This document shows, in pieces, positions 36,579 to 45,532 of a stretch of 64,000 nucleotides of DNA. The notes beneath the pieces were generated by a model. It was not told where the DNA came from, ran no database searches, and saw only the letters and a program-made list of their open reading frames with translations. The stretch is from assembly GCF_900095745.1 (NCBI RefSeq), contig NZ_FMIR01000018.1, positions 124,001 through 188,000 on the forward strand, in the 5' to 3' direction. A program made the translations under genes and the position numbers. The stretch is from Microbacterium oxydans (GTDB lineage: Bacteria; Actinomycetota; Actinomycetes; Actinomycetales; Microbacteriaceae). How positions within the stretch are numbered: position 1 is the stretch's first letter; each line of letters opens with the position of its first letter.

Positions 36579-36950
36579 TCAGCCCAGCGGCGCGCGGAGC
36601 GGGTAGTCCTGATCCTCGAGGATCACCTGCGACGCGGCTCCCGTGGTGCGATTGACGATCACGGGCGCCATCAGGTTCACACTCACGCCTTCGGCGGAAG
36701 GATGGGCTACCACGAGGACCAGTGCGTCGTCGGCCGAGCCGAGCGCGAGGTTCTCGGCCTGCTCGTCGCTGAGGATCGGCGCATACTCGCCGAGCACGGT
36801 CCGGGGGTCGACGAGGTACAGGCGCAGATCCGCGTCGTCCACGGCTCGCATCGAGAACAGGCCGTCGGCACCGTCGACCGGCGCGAGAGCGAAATCGACG
36901 TGCGGCGCGAGTCCGGGAGGGGGCGTGAGGAAGCTGAGTGCGGCGGTCAT
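36579..36950 (-). CDS. fliW: Flagellar assembly factor FliW
   Basis: 123-residue FliW protein, recognised by the start ALSFLTPPPGLAPHVDFALAP and later VVAHPSAEGVSVNLMAPVIVNRTTGAASQVILEDQDYPLRAPL. FliW binds flagellin and antagonises the translational repressor CsrA. Its ATG overlaps the flgL stop (ATGA). Last gene of the leftward flgN-flgK-flgL-fliW operon. No csrA is next to it. Confidence 0.93.
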   Translation of the reverse strand: MTAALSFLTPPPGLAPHVDFALAPVDGADGLFSMRAVDDADLRLYLVDPRTVLGEYAPILSDEQAENLALGSADDALVLVVAHPSAEGVSVNLMAPVIVNRTTGAASQVILEDQDYPLRAPLG

Positions 36951-37828
36951 CGCAGGAAGTCCATCAGCGAGGGCTGGAGAACGCGCGCGTTCACCGCGAG
37001 CGCGGAGCGGTACACGAGTTCCTGCGCCTGCAGACGCACGAGCACCTCGATCGAATCGACGTCCTCGACCGCCGTGCGGCGGGATTCGAGGGACACGGAA
37101 TTCTGCACTGCCGCCTCCTTGGCGCGTTCGATCTGAGACTGGCGTGTTCCGACGGAACCCTGCACTCCGAGCATGGCGGTGCGTCGATCGTCGATCTCTG
37201 CGAGACGAGGGCCGACGTTCGTTCCGGAGCGGAGGTCGGCGACGATCTTGTCGACGAGCGCGAACACCGAGTCATCGCCGGTACCGAAGACCGCGGCGCC
37301 GTCGGTGTCGACGCGGACCGATGCCGCATCCGAGACGCGACGGCTGACTTCGGAGCCCGCCACGCCGCTGTACGAGTAGTCCGCGGCGAACGCCGCCGTG
37401 TCCGAGGTGCCGGCGAACACCGAGCGACCGAGAAGCCGGGTGTTCGCCTGGGACAGGAGCTCCTTGCGGATGCCCTCGAGCTCGACGGCGAGCGCCTCCT
37501 TGGCGGTGGCATCCAGCGCACCGTCGTTCGCCCCCTGGGCGGTGAGGTCGCGGACCCGGCCCAGCAGCGACGTGCTCGCGGTTATCGCGACATCCGCCGC
37601 CGTTACCCACGCGAGCCCGTCGTCGATGTTGCGTGCGTACTGGCCGTTGCGGCGCTGCTCCGCATGCAGGGCGAGGGCGGCGGCCGCGGCCGCCGGGTCT
37701 TCGGACGGAGTGGCGAAAGCCCGCTGCGACGTCGCCTGCTCCTGCAGACGCGCCAGCTCGGTGAGGTTGGACTGCAGCTGGCGCATCGCCGTCTGCGTCA
37801 TGGATGACGATGTCACTCGAGAGATCAC
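36947..37828 (-). CDS. flgL: Flagellar hook-filament junction protein FlgL
   Basis: 293-residue FlgL (HAP3) with flagellin-like termini: ISRVTSSSMTQTAMRQLQSNLTEL at the start and a C-terminal coiled-coil helix that includes DSIEVLVRLQAQELVYRSALAV. GTG start with AAGGAG 4 bases upstream. 12 bp after flgK. It joins FlgK to the filament. Confidence 0.94.
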   Translation of the reverse strand: MISRVTSSSMTQTAMRQLQSNLTELARLQEQATSQRAFATPSEDPAAAAAALALHAEQRRNGQYARNIDDGLAWVTAADVAITASTSLLGRVRDLTAQGANDGALDATAKEALAVELEGIRKELLSQANTRLLGRSVFAGTSDTAAFAADYSYSGVAGSEVSRRVSDAASVRVDTDGAAVFGTGDDSVFALVDKIVADLRSGTNVGPRLAEIDDRRTAMLGVQGSVGTRQSQIERAKEAAVQNSVSLESRRTAVEDVDSIEVLVRLQAQELVYRSALAVNARVLQPSLMDFLR

Positions 37829-37840
37829 GGTGCTCCTTTA

Positions 37841-39250
37841 TCAGCGTCCGACGAGGCCGGTGCGGTTGATGAGGACGTCGAGCGCCTCGTCCACCGCCGT
37901 CATCACGCGGGCTGCGGCCTGGTAGGCGGTCTGGTAGGTGAGCAGGCTGATCGTCTCCTCGTCGCCGTCGACGGCGGCGACGGACTGCTGCGCCCCGACC
38001 GCGGCGACAGCCGCCGAATCGGAGACCTTCGCCCGCTGCACGTCGGCTGCCGTCGCGACGCCGAAGCGCGTGACGTGATCGGACCAGAGCGCGTCGGGCG
38101 AGGTGGCGCCGCGCCCGATCTGCGAGATCAGGTCGGCGTTGGTCGCATCCAGCGCACCGGCACCCGGTGCGGCGAGCGCCAGCTCGGACGGGGTCGTCAC
38201 GGCGACCCGCAGTCCGAGCGCGGCCGACCCGGTCGTCGGAAGGGTGAAGAAGTCTCCACCCGGCTGCCCGGACGAGGTGACGCCCGCACGGTGCTGCGCG
38301 TTCAGTGCCCCGGCGAGGGCCGTCGCCACCGCGTCGTAGGTCGAGGCGAGCTGAGCGAGCATCCCGCCGTCGGCTGCCGGCGCGAGCACGGCGAGCGAGC
38401 CACCGAGCTCACCGCCGTCGATCGAGGCCGGGAGATCGGGGGCGGATGCCCACGAGACGGTGAAGCGCTGCCCCGCGTCGATCGTGGCCGGGCCGTTGAG
38501 GACGAGGTGGCGCGCATCGGAACCCGAGACCAGCGCGTTGCCGCCGACGCGGAGGGTCATCGACCCGTCGCTCTCGATCGTGGCCGCCGCCCCGGACATG
38601 CGGGCGACGTTCTGTGCGAGCACGCTCCGCTGGTCCATGAGCTCGTTCGCCGAGCGCCCGGAGGCGAGGGCGTCGCGGATCTCGCCGTTGAGCACCGCGA
38701 TCTGGTCCGCAGCCGCGTTCACCTGCGTCACCGTGCGCTCGGCCGTCGCGCGCGCGTCGCTCCACTGGGTGGCCACGGTGCGGTAACCGCCGGCGATGTG
38801 GGAGGCGAGCTCCTTGGCGGATTCGAGGATGGTGGATGCCGCTGCACCGGAGTCCGGTGTGTTGGCGAGATCTTGCCACCCGGACCAGAACTTCGACAGT
38901 CGCGCCGCCAGTCCGTTCTCGGTGGGCTCGGCGAGCGAGGCCTCGATCGTGGTCGCGGCGACGGCGCGCGTGGACCAGAAGCCCGATGCGGCGAGCGAGT
39001 CGCGGACCCGGGCGTCGAGCAGGGCATCACCGAGACGGGCGACGCCGTCGATCGAGACGCCGTGTCCCGGCAGAGCGCCGACGCTGAATCGGCCCGACTG
39101 GGCGATAGCCGAGACCGCGGAGGTCTGCACCCGCTGGCGCGTGTACCCCTCGGTCTTCTGGTTGGCGATGTTCTGCCCGACTACGTCCATGCCGCGTCGG
39201 GCGGCCGCGAGTCCGCTGGCCGCGGTGTTCAATCCGCTGAAGGTCGACAT
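37841..39250 (-). CDS. flgK: Flagellar hook-associated protein FlgK
   Basis: 469-residue HAP1. N-terminal rod-type motif STFSGLNTAASGLAAARRGMDVVGQNIANQKTEGY and C-terminal DEETISLLTYQTAYQAAARVM are clear. The start is the ATG at 39250; the upstream part of the open frame is not homologous. It follows flgN by 13 bp. Confidence 0.95.
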   Translation of the reverse strand: MSTFSGLNTAASGLAAARRGMDVVGQNIANQKTEGYTRQRVQTSAVSAIAQSGRFSVGALPGHGVSIDGVARLGDALLDARVRDSLAASGFWSTRAVAATTIEASLAEPTENGLAARLSKFWSGWQDLANTPDSGAAASTILESAKELASHIAGGYRTVATQWSDARATAERTVTQVNAAADQIAVLNGEIRDALASGRSANELMDQRSVLAQNVARMSGAAATIESDGSMTLRVGGNALVSGSDARHLVLNGPATIDAGQRFTVSWASAPDLPASIDGGELGGSLAVLAPAADGGMLAQLASTYDAVATALAGALNAQHRAGVTSSGQPGGDFFTLPTTGSAALGLRVAVTTPSELALAAPGAGALDATNADLISQIGRGATSPDALWSDHVTRFGVATAADVQRAKVSDSAAVAAVGAQQSVAAVDGDEETISLLTYQTAYQAAARVMTAVDEALDVLINRTGLVGR

Positions 39251-39263
39251 GATCCCCTTCCGG

Positions 39264-39746
39264 TCACATCTCGGTGTCGATGATGCGCGCTGCGTCGTCG
39301 CGTGCGCGGTCACCGTTCGTCGTGTACTCGCCCGTCTCGTGCCCCAGCGCGGCGAGCGTCTCCTGAGTGGCACGGAGCACGCCGCTGAGCTGCTCCGTGT
39401 TCGCGTCGCGCAGCTGCTCGACCTCGGCGGCGAGTTTCGTCAGCGCGCGCATGTGGTCGGCGAAAACCTCTTGCCACGCGCCCTCCGGCGCGTGTGCGAC
39501 GAGTTCGCGGATCGTCGCACCCTCCGGAGCCCCCCACTCCTCGGCGACCGCGGCGACCTCGACGGTGCGCGCGAGTCCCGCGCCGCGCAGGCGATCGAGG
39601 ACCTGATCGATCTCACGCGCGGCGAACTGGATCCACTGGGATCGTCCGGCCGCGAGCAGCAGCTGCTGTTCGTCTAGTTTGAAGAGCAGCATCTCGAGCA
39701 GTTCACGCTCGCGCCACAGCTGTATCGATAGTTCGTTGGCTCCCAT
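39264..39746 (-). CDS. flgN: FlgN-like export chaperone
   Basis: 160-residue helical protein of the FlgN type: LSIQLWRERELLEMLLFKLDEQQLLLAAG at the start and helices with ATIRELVAHAPEGAW later. FlgN chaperones FlgK and FlgL, whose genes follow immediately. First gene of the leftward operon, under a sigma-28 promoter. Assigned by pattern and position. Confidence 0.87.
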   Translation of the reverse strand: MGANELSIQLWRERELLEMLLFKLDEQQLLLAAGRSQWIQFAAREIDQVLDRLRGAGLARTVEVAAVAEEWGAPEGATIRELVAHAPEGAWQEVFADHMRALTKLAAEVEQLRDANTEQLSGVLRATQETLAALGHETGEYTTNGDRARDDAARIIDTEM

Positions 39747-39797
39747 GATCCCCTTTTCCCCAGTGATCGCCACGCCTGTTAACGCGGCCAAAGGTCA

Positions 39798-39824
39798 CTA
39801 TCGGCTGCCGCGCCCCTAAGGTTA
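39798..39824 (-). promoter_or_regulatory. Sigma-28 (FliA) promoter of flgN-flgK-flgL-fliW
   Basis: Minus strand: -35 TAAC (39824-39821), 15-bp spacer, -10 GCCGATAG (39805-39798). The -10 matches the bacterial sigma-28 consensus GCCGATAA. Located 52 bp before the flgN start. Confidence 0.85.
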
Positions 39825-39942
39825 CTATGTGGAACGGCGGTGGGTAGTTCTCCCCATGTACAGATCACAAGAAGTGTGATAAGTGCATCTACTCATCTCC
39901 TTGGAGCTTCCGGAGTGAATCCAGAGAGGTGGATCATCCCCC

Positions 39943-40743
39943 ATGTCGTCGCGCGCTGAGCGCAATCTCCTTATCGAGAGCAACCTCCCCCTGGTCGGCT
40001 ACCTCGCCTCTGAAACGCACAACCGAGCAACCCATATCCCCCGTGACGAGCTCGCGGCCGTCGGAGCGCTCGCGCTCGTGACCGCCGCCGATGCCTTCGA
40101 CCCGTCGCTGGGCGTCCCCTTCGGCGCCTACGCGCGCCGCCGCATCCTCGGCGCGTTCGCGGATGAGATGCGTTCCATGGACTGGGCCTCCCGCGGCATC
40201 CGCAAGCGCATCAAAGAGACGGTCGCCGTGCGCGAGACCCTCACCGCAGGACTCGGCAGAACGGCGACAGCGGCCGAGGTCGCCACCACGATGGGCGTCG
40301 CGAAGGATGTCGTCCTCGAAGCCCTCGGCGATGCCGCCCGCACCGTCACCACTCTGGAAGACCCCGCCGCCCGCGACGTGGCAGCCGACATCCCGCTTCC
40401 TGAGGAGTCGGCGCTCGTCGGAGAGCGCCGCGAGGTGCTCGAGCAGGCCGTCGCCGCGCTGCCGGAGCGCATGCGCCGGATCGTGCAGAGCGTCTACTTC
40501 GAAGAGCGCCCCGTCAAGGAGATCGCCGAAGAACTCGGCGTCACCCACTCCGCGGTGTCGCAACAGAGGTCGGAGGCCATCCGCCTGCTGCGCGACGCCC
40601 TGGACCGGTACTTCGCCGAAGGCGCCGCCCCCGCCACGACGACCCGGGTGTCGGCCGGAGCACGGGACGCCTACTTCACGCGGATCGCCGACGCGGCCAG
40701 CGCGCGGATCGCCGGCGTCTTCCGCGAATCGGCCCCCGCCTAG
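39943..40743 (+). CDS. fliA: Flagellar sigma factor FliA (sigma-28)
   Basis: 266-residue sigma-70-family protein of the FliA/WhiG group. Region 2 is seen in VGALALVTAADAFDPSLGVPFGAYARRRILGAFADEMRSMDWASRGIRK, region 3 in RTATAAEVATTMGV, and region 4 in LPERMRRIVQSVYFEERPVKEIAEELGVTHSAVSQQRSEA. It should direct RNA polymerase to the TAAC-N15-GCCGATAG promoters found around it. No flgM-like anti-sigma gene is recognised in the window. Its own promoter is not obvious; no sigma-28 motif precedes it on this strand. Confidence 0.94.
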   Translation: MSSRAERNLLIESNLPLVGYLASETHNRATHIPRDELAAVGALALVTAADAFDPSLGVPFGAYARRRILGAFADEMRSMDWASRGIRKRIKETVAVRETLTAGLGRTATAAEVATTMGVAKDVVLEALGDAARTVTTLEDPAARDVAADIPLPEESALVGERREVLEQAVAALPERMRRIVQSVYFEERPVKEIAEELGVTHSAVSQQRSEAIRLLRDALDRYFAEGAAPATTTRVSAGARDAYFTRIADAASARIAGVFRESAPA

Positions 40744-40854
40744 CCCGACACCTCCGAAGGTCGCTCTCGCGACCGGAGAAGATCCGGGTAGTCGTCATCA
40801 CCGGCGGTGCTGCCGGACATATCTCATGTAACGACCCTTCACGATGGGAGTGAC

Positions 40855-41484
40855 ATGGATACCCCAGACCGTCTGGACCTGCTTCTCGAGCGCTCGGCAC
40901 CCGCGCCGTTGCGCATCGACGACGACCTCCGCCGCACGATGGACGAGGCCGCGCACACGGCTCGCGCGCAGACGTCGGCTGCGCAGCCGCGCGCCGCCCG
41001 ACGAACACCGCGCCTCGTCGCGGGCTTCGGGCTGGCCGTCCTGTTGACCGGTGGCGCCGGTGCTGCCGTTGCCGCGGGAGGCTTCGAGTGGTTGCCCTGG
41101 GCGCAGGAGCCCGATGCGGCCTACGTCTTCACGCTGCCGAGCGGCCGCGAATGCGAGCTGCGGGTCGTCGTCGAACAGACGGAAGACGTGGGCGACTGGA
41201 ACGCGTTCGTCACCGACGTCGGACATCTCGCCGTCGAGAGCACCGCTGTCGAGCGGTGGGCGGATCGGATCCGGTCGGATCCCCACGCGATCATCCCGGT
41301 CTTGAACGACGACGGTCAGCGAGAGGACGCCGGGCCCGCTGCGGAGCCGTCTGAGGACGATGTGTACGCGACCGCTCATAACGTCGCGATGCGCGAAGCC
41401 GTGACCCAGCGGGCTGAGGAGGCAGGCGTCGTGTGGGGCTATGGCGGCGATGAGCAGCTGCAGTGCGAGGCAGTGGCCCCGTGA
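40855..41484 (+). CDS. Single-pass membrane protein, putative partner of the adjacent sigma factor
   Basis: 209 residues. An N-terminal cytoplasmic segment of about 60 residues (MDTPDRLDLLLERSAPAPLR...) is followed by one transmembrane helix (LVAGFGLAVLLTGGAGAAVAAGG) and an exported domain with RECELRVVVEQTEDVGDW. The start has GGGAG 5 bases upstream. Its stop overlaps the GTG of the sigma factor gene (GTGA). This topology is that of a membrane-bound anti-sigma factor, but no known anti-sigma motif (no zinc HxxxCxxC) is present, so the role is inferred. Confidence 0.72.
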   Translation: MDTPDRLDLLLERSAPAPLRIDDDLRRTMDEAAHTARAQTSAAQPRAARRTPRLVAGFGLAVLLTGGAGAAVAAGGFEWLPWAQEPDAAYVFTLPSGRECELRVVVEQTEDVGDWNAFVTDVGHLAVESTAVERWADRIRSDPHAIIPVLNDDGQREDAGPAAEPSEDDVYATAHNVAMREAVTQRAEEAGVVWGYGGDEQLQCEAVAP

Positions 41485-41978
41485 CCTCGATCAATCGCAA
41501 GAAACGGCTGCTGACCACGGTCCTGCGCGAATCGAACGGGGACGTCCTGCGGTTCCTGCACCGGCGCGTCGGGTCGGACGATGCGCCCGATCTGTTCGGA
41601 GAGACACTGCTGATCGCGTGGCGGCGCGTCGAGGACCTGCCCGACGACGCGACCGAGGCGCGGATGTGGCTGTTCGGGCTGGCCCGCGGCACGCTGTTGA
41701 ACCACACGCGGGGCCAGCGCCGTCGCTTGGCCCTGGTCGATAAGGTGCGCGCCCACATGCCCGTGGCGGCGGCACCTCCGGCGGACGAGGGCGGTGAGGT
41801 CCGCGACGCCCTGGAGCGTCTGAAGCCGGAGCTCGCGGAGATCGTCCAGCTCGTCCACTGGGACGGGTTCACGCTCGGCCAGGCGGCCGACATCGTCGGC
41901 ATTCCCGCGGCGACGGCGCGATCCCGATACGCCCGCGCCAAGGAAGATCTCCGAGTTGCGCTGGGGGTCATCGCCTAG
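41481..41978 (+). CDS. ECF-like RNA polymerase sigma factor
   Basis: 165 residues with sigma regions 2 and 4 only. Region 2: SDDAPDLFGETLLIAWRRVEDLPDD and TEARMWLFGLARGTLLNHTR. Region 4: LKPELAEIVQLVHWDGFTLGQAADIVGIPAATARSRYARAKEDLR. The GTG start overlaps the membrane-protein gene. It lies between fliA and fliC; whether it controls flagellar or unrelated surface genes is unknown. Confidence 0.87.
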   Translation: MTSINRKKRLLTTVLRESNGDVLRFLHRRVGSDDAPDLFGETLLIAWRRVEDLPDDATEARMWLFGLARGTLLNHTRGQRRRLALVDKVRAHMPVAAAPPADEGGEVRDALERLKPELAEIVQLVHWDGFTLGQAADIVGIPAATARSRYARAKEDLRVALGVIA

Positions 41979-41996
41979 CGGCGCCACGCGCCCGGC

Positions 41997-42023
41997 TAAC
42001 GCGCGCGCCGCCTCCGCCGATAG
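41997..42023 (+). promoter_or_regulatory. Sigma-28 promoter of fliC
   Basis: TAAC (41997-42000), 15-bp spacer, GCCGATAG (42016-42023). About 60 bp before the flagellin start, leaving room for an untranslated leader with GGAGGAG. Confidence 0.88.
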
Positions 42024-42083
42024 GTGTGTGCGGGAGACCACGGATGGTCTCTCGCACAATGAAATTCACGGAGGAGAACCCTT

Positions 42084-42914
42084 ATGGGTATGCAGATCAA
42101 CACCAACGTGTCGGCGCTCAACGCCTACCGCAACCTGTCCAGCACGCAGAACGACCTGTCGAAGTCGCTCGAGAAGCTTTCGAGCGGTCTGCGGATCAAC
42201 CGTGCAGCGGACGACGCCGCCGGCCTCGCGATCTCCGAGGGCCTGCGCTCGCAGGTCAACGGCCTGAACGTCGCGGCCCGCAACGCCCAGGACGGCATCT
42301 CGGTCATCCAGACCGCGGAAGGCGCCCTGACCGAGGTCCACTCGATCCTGCAGCGCGTTCGCGACCTGACCGCTCAGGGTGCGAACGACTCGAACAACGC
42401 GAAGTCGCGCGAAGCGATCCAGAAGGAGATCAACACCCTCGGTGATGAGCTCACCCGGATCGCCGAGAGCACGAACTTCAACGGCATCAAGCTGCTCTCG
42501 GGCGGCACGACGCTGACGTTCCAGGTCGGTGCGGGCGCAGTCGCCGCCGAGGACCAGATCTCGGTCGACCTGACCAACTTCGCCACCCTCGGAGCGGACA
42601 TCAAGGGCTACGCGGCGACGATGACGGATGCGGCCACCTACGGTGCCGCGCTCGCTGACATCGACACGGAGATCCAGGCGGTCTCGACCGCACGTGCCGG
42701 TTACGGTGCGCTGCAGAACCGCTTCGAGTCGACCATCAACAGCCTCAACGTGTCGGCGGAGAACCTCGCCGCCGCCGAGAGCCGGATCCGCGACACCGAT
42801 ATGGCGTCCGAGATGGTCAAGTTCACCTCGGCGAACATCCTGTCGCAGGCGGGCACGGCCATGCTGGCCCAGGCGAACCAGTCCAACCAGGGCGTTCTCC
42901 AGCTCCTGCGCTGA
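42084..42914 (+). CDS. fliC: Flagellin
   Basis: 276-residue flagellin. The conserved D0/D1 termini are intact: MQINTNVSALNAYRNLSSTQNDL and SSGLRINRAADDAAGLAISEGLRSQ at the start; AESRIRDTDMASEMVKFTSANILSQAGTAMLAQANQ...VLQLLR at the end. The short length means only a small variable middle, as in many Gram-positive flagellins. Strong Shine-Dalgarno GGAGGAG 7 bases before ATG. Monocistronic: sigma-28 promoter before, hairpin after. Confidence 0.97.
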   Translation: MGMQINTNVSALNAYRNLSSTQNDLSKSLEKLSSGLRINRAADDAAGLAISEGLRSQVNGLNVAARNAQDGISVIQTAEGALTEVHSILQRVRDLTAQGANDSNNAKSREAIQKEINTLGDELTRIAESTNFNGIKLLSGGTTLTFQVGAGAVAAEDQISVDLTNFATLGADIKGYAATMTDAATYGAALADIDTEIQAVSTARAGYGALQNRFESTINSLNVSAENLAAAESRIRDTDMASEMVKFTSANILSQAGTAMLAQANQSNQGVLQLLR

Positions 42915-42922
42915 ACCACGCC

Positions 42923-42964
42923 ATAGGGTCCGGGCGGCGGCTGCGATCGTCGCCCGGACTCTAT
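42923..42964 (+). terminator. Hairpin after fliC
   Basis: 14-bp stem (42923-42936 with 42951-42964, one G-T pair) and a 14-base loop, 8 bp after the fliC stop. No T-run. Likely a terminator or mRNA 3' stabiliser separating fliC from fliD. Confidence 0.65.
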
Positions 42965-42989
42965 CCGCTCCCGACCTGCAAAGGCGATC

Positions 42990-44372
42990 ATGTCTCTCTC
43001 GCTCGACGGCCTCGTCTCCGGCCTGAAGACCACAGAGGTCATCAAGGCCCTGATGGACGTGCACGCCATCCCGCGCTCGCTGCTCAAGGCGAAGATGGAT
43101 GACAAGAACGGCATCGTCACCCAGCTGCAGACGCTGAACACCGCGATCCAGAACCTCGCCACCGCCGCCGGGAAGGCCGCGTCGCCCGACGGGCTGGCAC
43201 GGTTCACGACATCGTCGTCGTCGAACACGGTCACGGTCGCGACGCGCACCGGTGCCGCCCCGGTCTCGGCGGAGATCGTCGTCGACAAGGTCGCGAAGAC
43301 CCACACCATCGTCTCGGCCGCGTCGAACGGATGGCCCGTCGACCCGCCGGTGATCACCCTCGAGAACGCCAAGGGCGAGCGTCTGCAGATCGAAGCCGAC
43401 GGCGCCTCGATGCAGGAGGTCGCCCAGGCCATCAACGAAGCGGGCTTCGGAGTCGTCGCGTCAGCAGTGCCCGCGGGCCGCGACGCCGACGGCAACCCCC
43501 TGCACCGCCTGCAGCTGCGCGCCGCAGACTCGGGCGAGGGCGGCCAGTTCCGCGCCTATCGCGGAGACGTCGCCGCGGTCGAGGCGGGCACCGCATCCGA
43601 CATCGCCACCGAAGCAGGGGCCGCCGTGATCGCGGTGGGCGCCGACGCACAGTTGCGGCTGTGGGCGGGCACCAGCGCCGAACAGGTGCTGACCTCGTCG
43701 AGCAACACCTTCACCGATCTGTTCGACGGTGTCGACGTGACGGTGTCCGCGGCATCCGCCGACGCCGTCATGATCGGCGTGACCGTCGACACCGAGGCCC
43801 GGACGAAGGCCTCCGCCGAATTCATCGCCGCGGTCAAAGACATCCTGACGCGCATCGACAACGGGTCGAAGGCCACCGTCGCCGCGAACCCGGGCGACAA
43901 GACCACCCTCGGCGTCTTCACGGGCGACAGCACCGTCCGCTCGCTGCGGACGGCGATCGCCGACGCCATCCAGCATCCGGTCGACGGCGTCTCCCCCTCA
44001 TCGATCGGCATCGAGACCGACATGTACGGCGTGCTCAGCTTCGACGAGGAGAAGTTCGCCGAAGCCCTCGCGAAAGACCCGGATGCGGTCGCCGGCCTGT
44101 TCTCCGACGTCGCCTCGCGCGTGCAGGACACGGCGAAGGTCTACTCCGACAAGTACGACGGCCTGCTCACCTCCCGCATCACCGGCCAGGAGAGCGAGGT
44201 CAAGAGCCTCGGCGAGCAGATGGAGCGCTGGGACGTGCGCCTCGCCCAGCGGAAAGCGACGCTCGAGCGCACCTACGCCCGCCTCGAGGTCATGCTGTCG
44301 CAGCTGCAGTCGCAGTCCACCTACCTGTCGTCGCAGATCGCCGCCCTGCCGACCTCGAGCTCGGGGAAGTGA
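42990..44372 (+). CDS. fliD: Flagellar filament cap protein FliD
   Basis: 460-residue FliD (HAP2). N-terminal LSLDGLVSGLKTTEVIKALMDVH and the FliD_N/FliD_C segments (QLQTLNTAIQNLAT; YGVLSFDEEKFAEALAKDPDAVAGLFSD; C-terminal coiled coil). It caps the filament and helps flagellin fold. A short AAAGGCG precedes the ATG. fliS follows by 2 bp. Confidence 0.94.
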   Translation: MSLSLDGLVSGLKTTEVIKALMDVHAIPRSLLKAKMDDKNGIVTQLQTLNTAIQNLATAAGKAASPDGLARFTTSSSSNTVTVATRTGAAPVSAEIVVDKVAKTHTIVSAASNGWPVDPPVITLENAKGERLQIEADGASMQEVAQAINEAGFGVVASAVPAGRDADGNPLHRLQLRAADSGEGGQFRAYRGDVAAVEAGTASDIATEAGAAVIAVGADAQLRLWAGTSAEQVLTSSSNTFTDLFDGVDVTVSAASADAVMIGVTVDTEARTKASAEFIAAVKDILTRIDNGSKATVAANPGDKTTLGVFTGDSTVRSLRTAIADAIQHPVDGVSPSSIGIETDMYGVLSFDEEKFAEALAKDPDAVAGLFSDVASRVQDTAKVYSDKYDGLLTSRITGQESEVKSLGEQMERWDVRLAQRKATLERTYARLEVMLSQLQSQSTYLSSQIAALPTSSSGK

Positions 44373-44374
44373 GC

Positions 44375-44761
44375 ATGAACGCCGCCCTGCGTGCGCAGCA
44401 GCGCTACCGTGACGATGCCGTGCTGTCGGCACCACCCGAGCGTCTCGTGACGCTGCTGTACGACCGGCTGCTGCTCGACATCGAGCGCGGCGAGGCCGCC
44501 CAGCGGGCCGAGGACTGGACCGAGGCGAACGCCCAGCTGCAGCACGCGCAGGCCATCGTTTCGGAGCTGACCTCGTCGTTGACCGACGACTGGAACGGCA
44601 GCGCCGGCCTCCGCTCGGTGTACGTCTTCCTGTCGCAGACCCTGATCGGCGCCAACATCGGCCGCGATCCCGAGCGCACCCGGGCGTGCCACGGGATCGT
44701 CGCCCCACTGCGGGACGCGTGGCACGAAGCCGCCAGGACCGTCGCGGAGACCCGTTCGTGA
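44375..44761 (+). CDS. fliS: Flagellin export chaperone FliS
   Basis: 128 residues, all-helical. RAQQRYRDDAVLSAPPERLVTLLYDRLLLDIERGEAA and the C-terminal helix match FliS, which binds the C-terminus of flagellin before export. The ATG at 44375 follows the fliD stop; the stop overlaps the next gene's GTG. Confidence 0.93.
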   Translation: MNAALRAQQRYRDDAVLSAPPERLVTLLYDRLLLDIERGEAAQRAEDWTEANAQLQHAQAIVSELTSSLTDDWNGSAGLRSVYVFLSQTLIGANIGRDPERTRACHGIVAPLRDAWHEAARTVAETRS

Positions 44762-45081
44762 GACCCGCCGAGGAGTCCGAGCTGGGGAACCCCGACGAGT
44801 GGACCGCCCTCCTGGATCGACTCGAGCTCGACGCCGACCGGATCCTCGCGGCCGCCCCCGGAACCGCCGAGACGGCTGTCATCGAACCGTGGACGCCGCC
44901 CTCCACTCCCCTGCCCGTGCATCTCGCCGATCGCGCCCGCCGGGTGGTCGAGCGTCAGCGCCTCGCGATGGAGCGCGCCCGCACCGATCTCGACGACCTC
45001 CGACAGCACCTCGGCGTCGTGGACCGGATCCCCGGAACGCGGCGTCCCGATGCTCCCGCATTCCTCGACGTCGACGGCTGA
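44758..45081 (+). CDS. Small FliT-like protein downstream of fliS
   Basis: 107 residues; GTG start overlaps the fliS stop (GTGA). It begins RPAEESELGNPDEWTALLDRLELDADRI and contains a long helix (ADRARRVVERQRLAMERARTDLDDLRQHL). Position after fliS and the helical character suggest a FliT-type export chaperone, but sequence similarity is too weak for certainty. Confidence 0.72.
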   Translation: MRPAEESELGNPDEWTALLDRLELDADRILAAAPGTAETAVIEPWTPPSTPLPVHLADRARRVVERQRLAMERARTDLDDLRQHLGVVDRIPGTRRPDAPAFLDVDG

Positions 45082-45091
45082 GACCGCTCCC

Positions 45092-45118
45092 TAACGCCGT
45101 GCGCGACCCTGCCGATAG
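45092..45118 (+). promoter_or_regulatory. Sigma-28 promoter of the flgB-flgE operon
   Basis: TAAC (45092-45095), 15-bp spacer, GCCGATAG (45111-45118). About 72 bp before flgB. It precedes the operon coding rod, MS ring, switch, export ATPase and hook. Confidence 0.87.
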
Positions 45119-45190
45119 AACAGGGAGAGCACGGATGGCTCGCAAGACTCGGCCAGGGATCGGCCACACCACCACACACGGGGAGCGGTC

Positions 45191-45532
45191 GTGTTCGATT
45201 CTGTGACCATCAACGCGCTGACGAGCGCGCTCGACGGCCTCGCGCTGCGGCAGCGGGCGATCGCCGACAACATCGCCAACATCAACACCCCCGACTACCA
45301 CGCCAAGCGGGTGCGCTTCGAAGAGGCACTCGCCGACTCGGTGCAGGCGGGCGACGGACGGGTCGGCTCGACGGTCGGCACCTCGCTCGAGCCGACGCGC
45401 CTGAACGGCAACAACGTCAACCTCGACACCGAGACCCTGTCCAGCGTCGACACGATGCTGCGCTACCAGTTCGCCACGCAGGCCGTGAACGGCTCGTTCG
45501 CGTCGATGCGCGCGGCGATGAGGACCTCATGA
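45191..45532 (+). CDS. flgB: Flagellar proximal rod protein FlgB
   Basis: 113 residues with VTINALTSALDGLALRQRAIADNIANINTPDYHAKRVRFEEAL, the rod signature. GTG start with GGGAG 5 bases upstream. First gene of the basal-body operon; the stop overlaps flgC. Confidence 0.94.
   Translation: MFDSVTINALTSALDGLALRQRAIADNIANINTPDYHAKRVRFEEALADSVQAGDGRVGSTVGTSLEPTRLNGNNVNLDTETLSSVDTMLRYQFATQAVNGSFASMRAAMRTS

Noticed and set aside
39780..39805. Possible plus-strand sigma-28 promoter before fliA
   Set aside because: TAAC is present at 39780-39783 and the spacing would fit, but the -10 position reads TATCGGCT, not GCCGATAG; the real motif here is on the minus strand.
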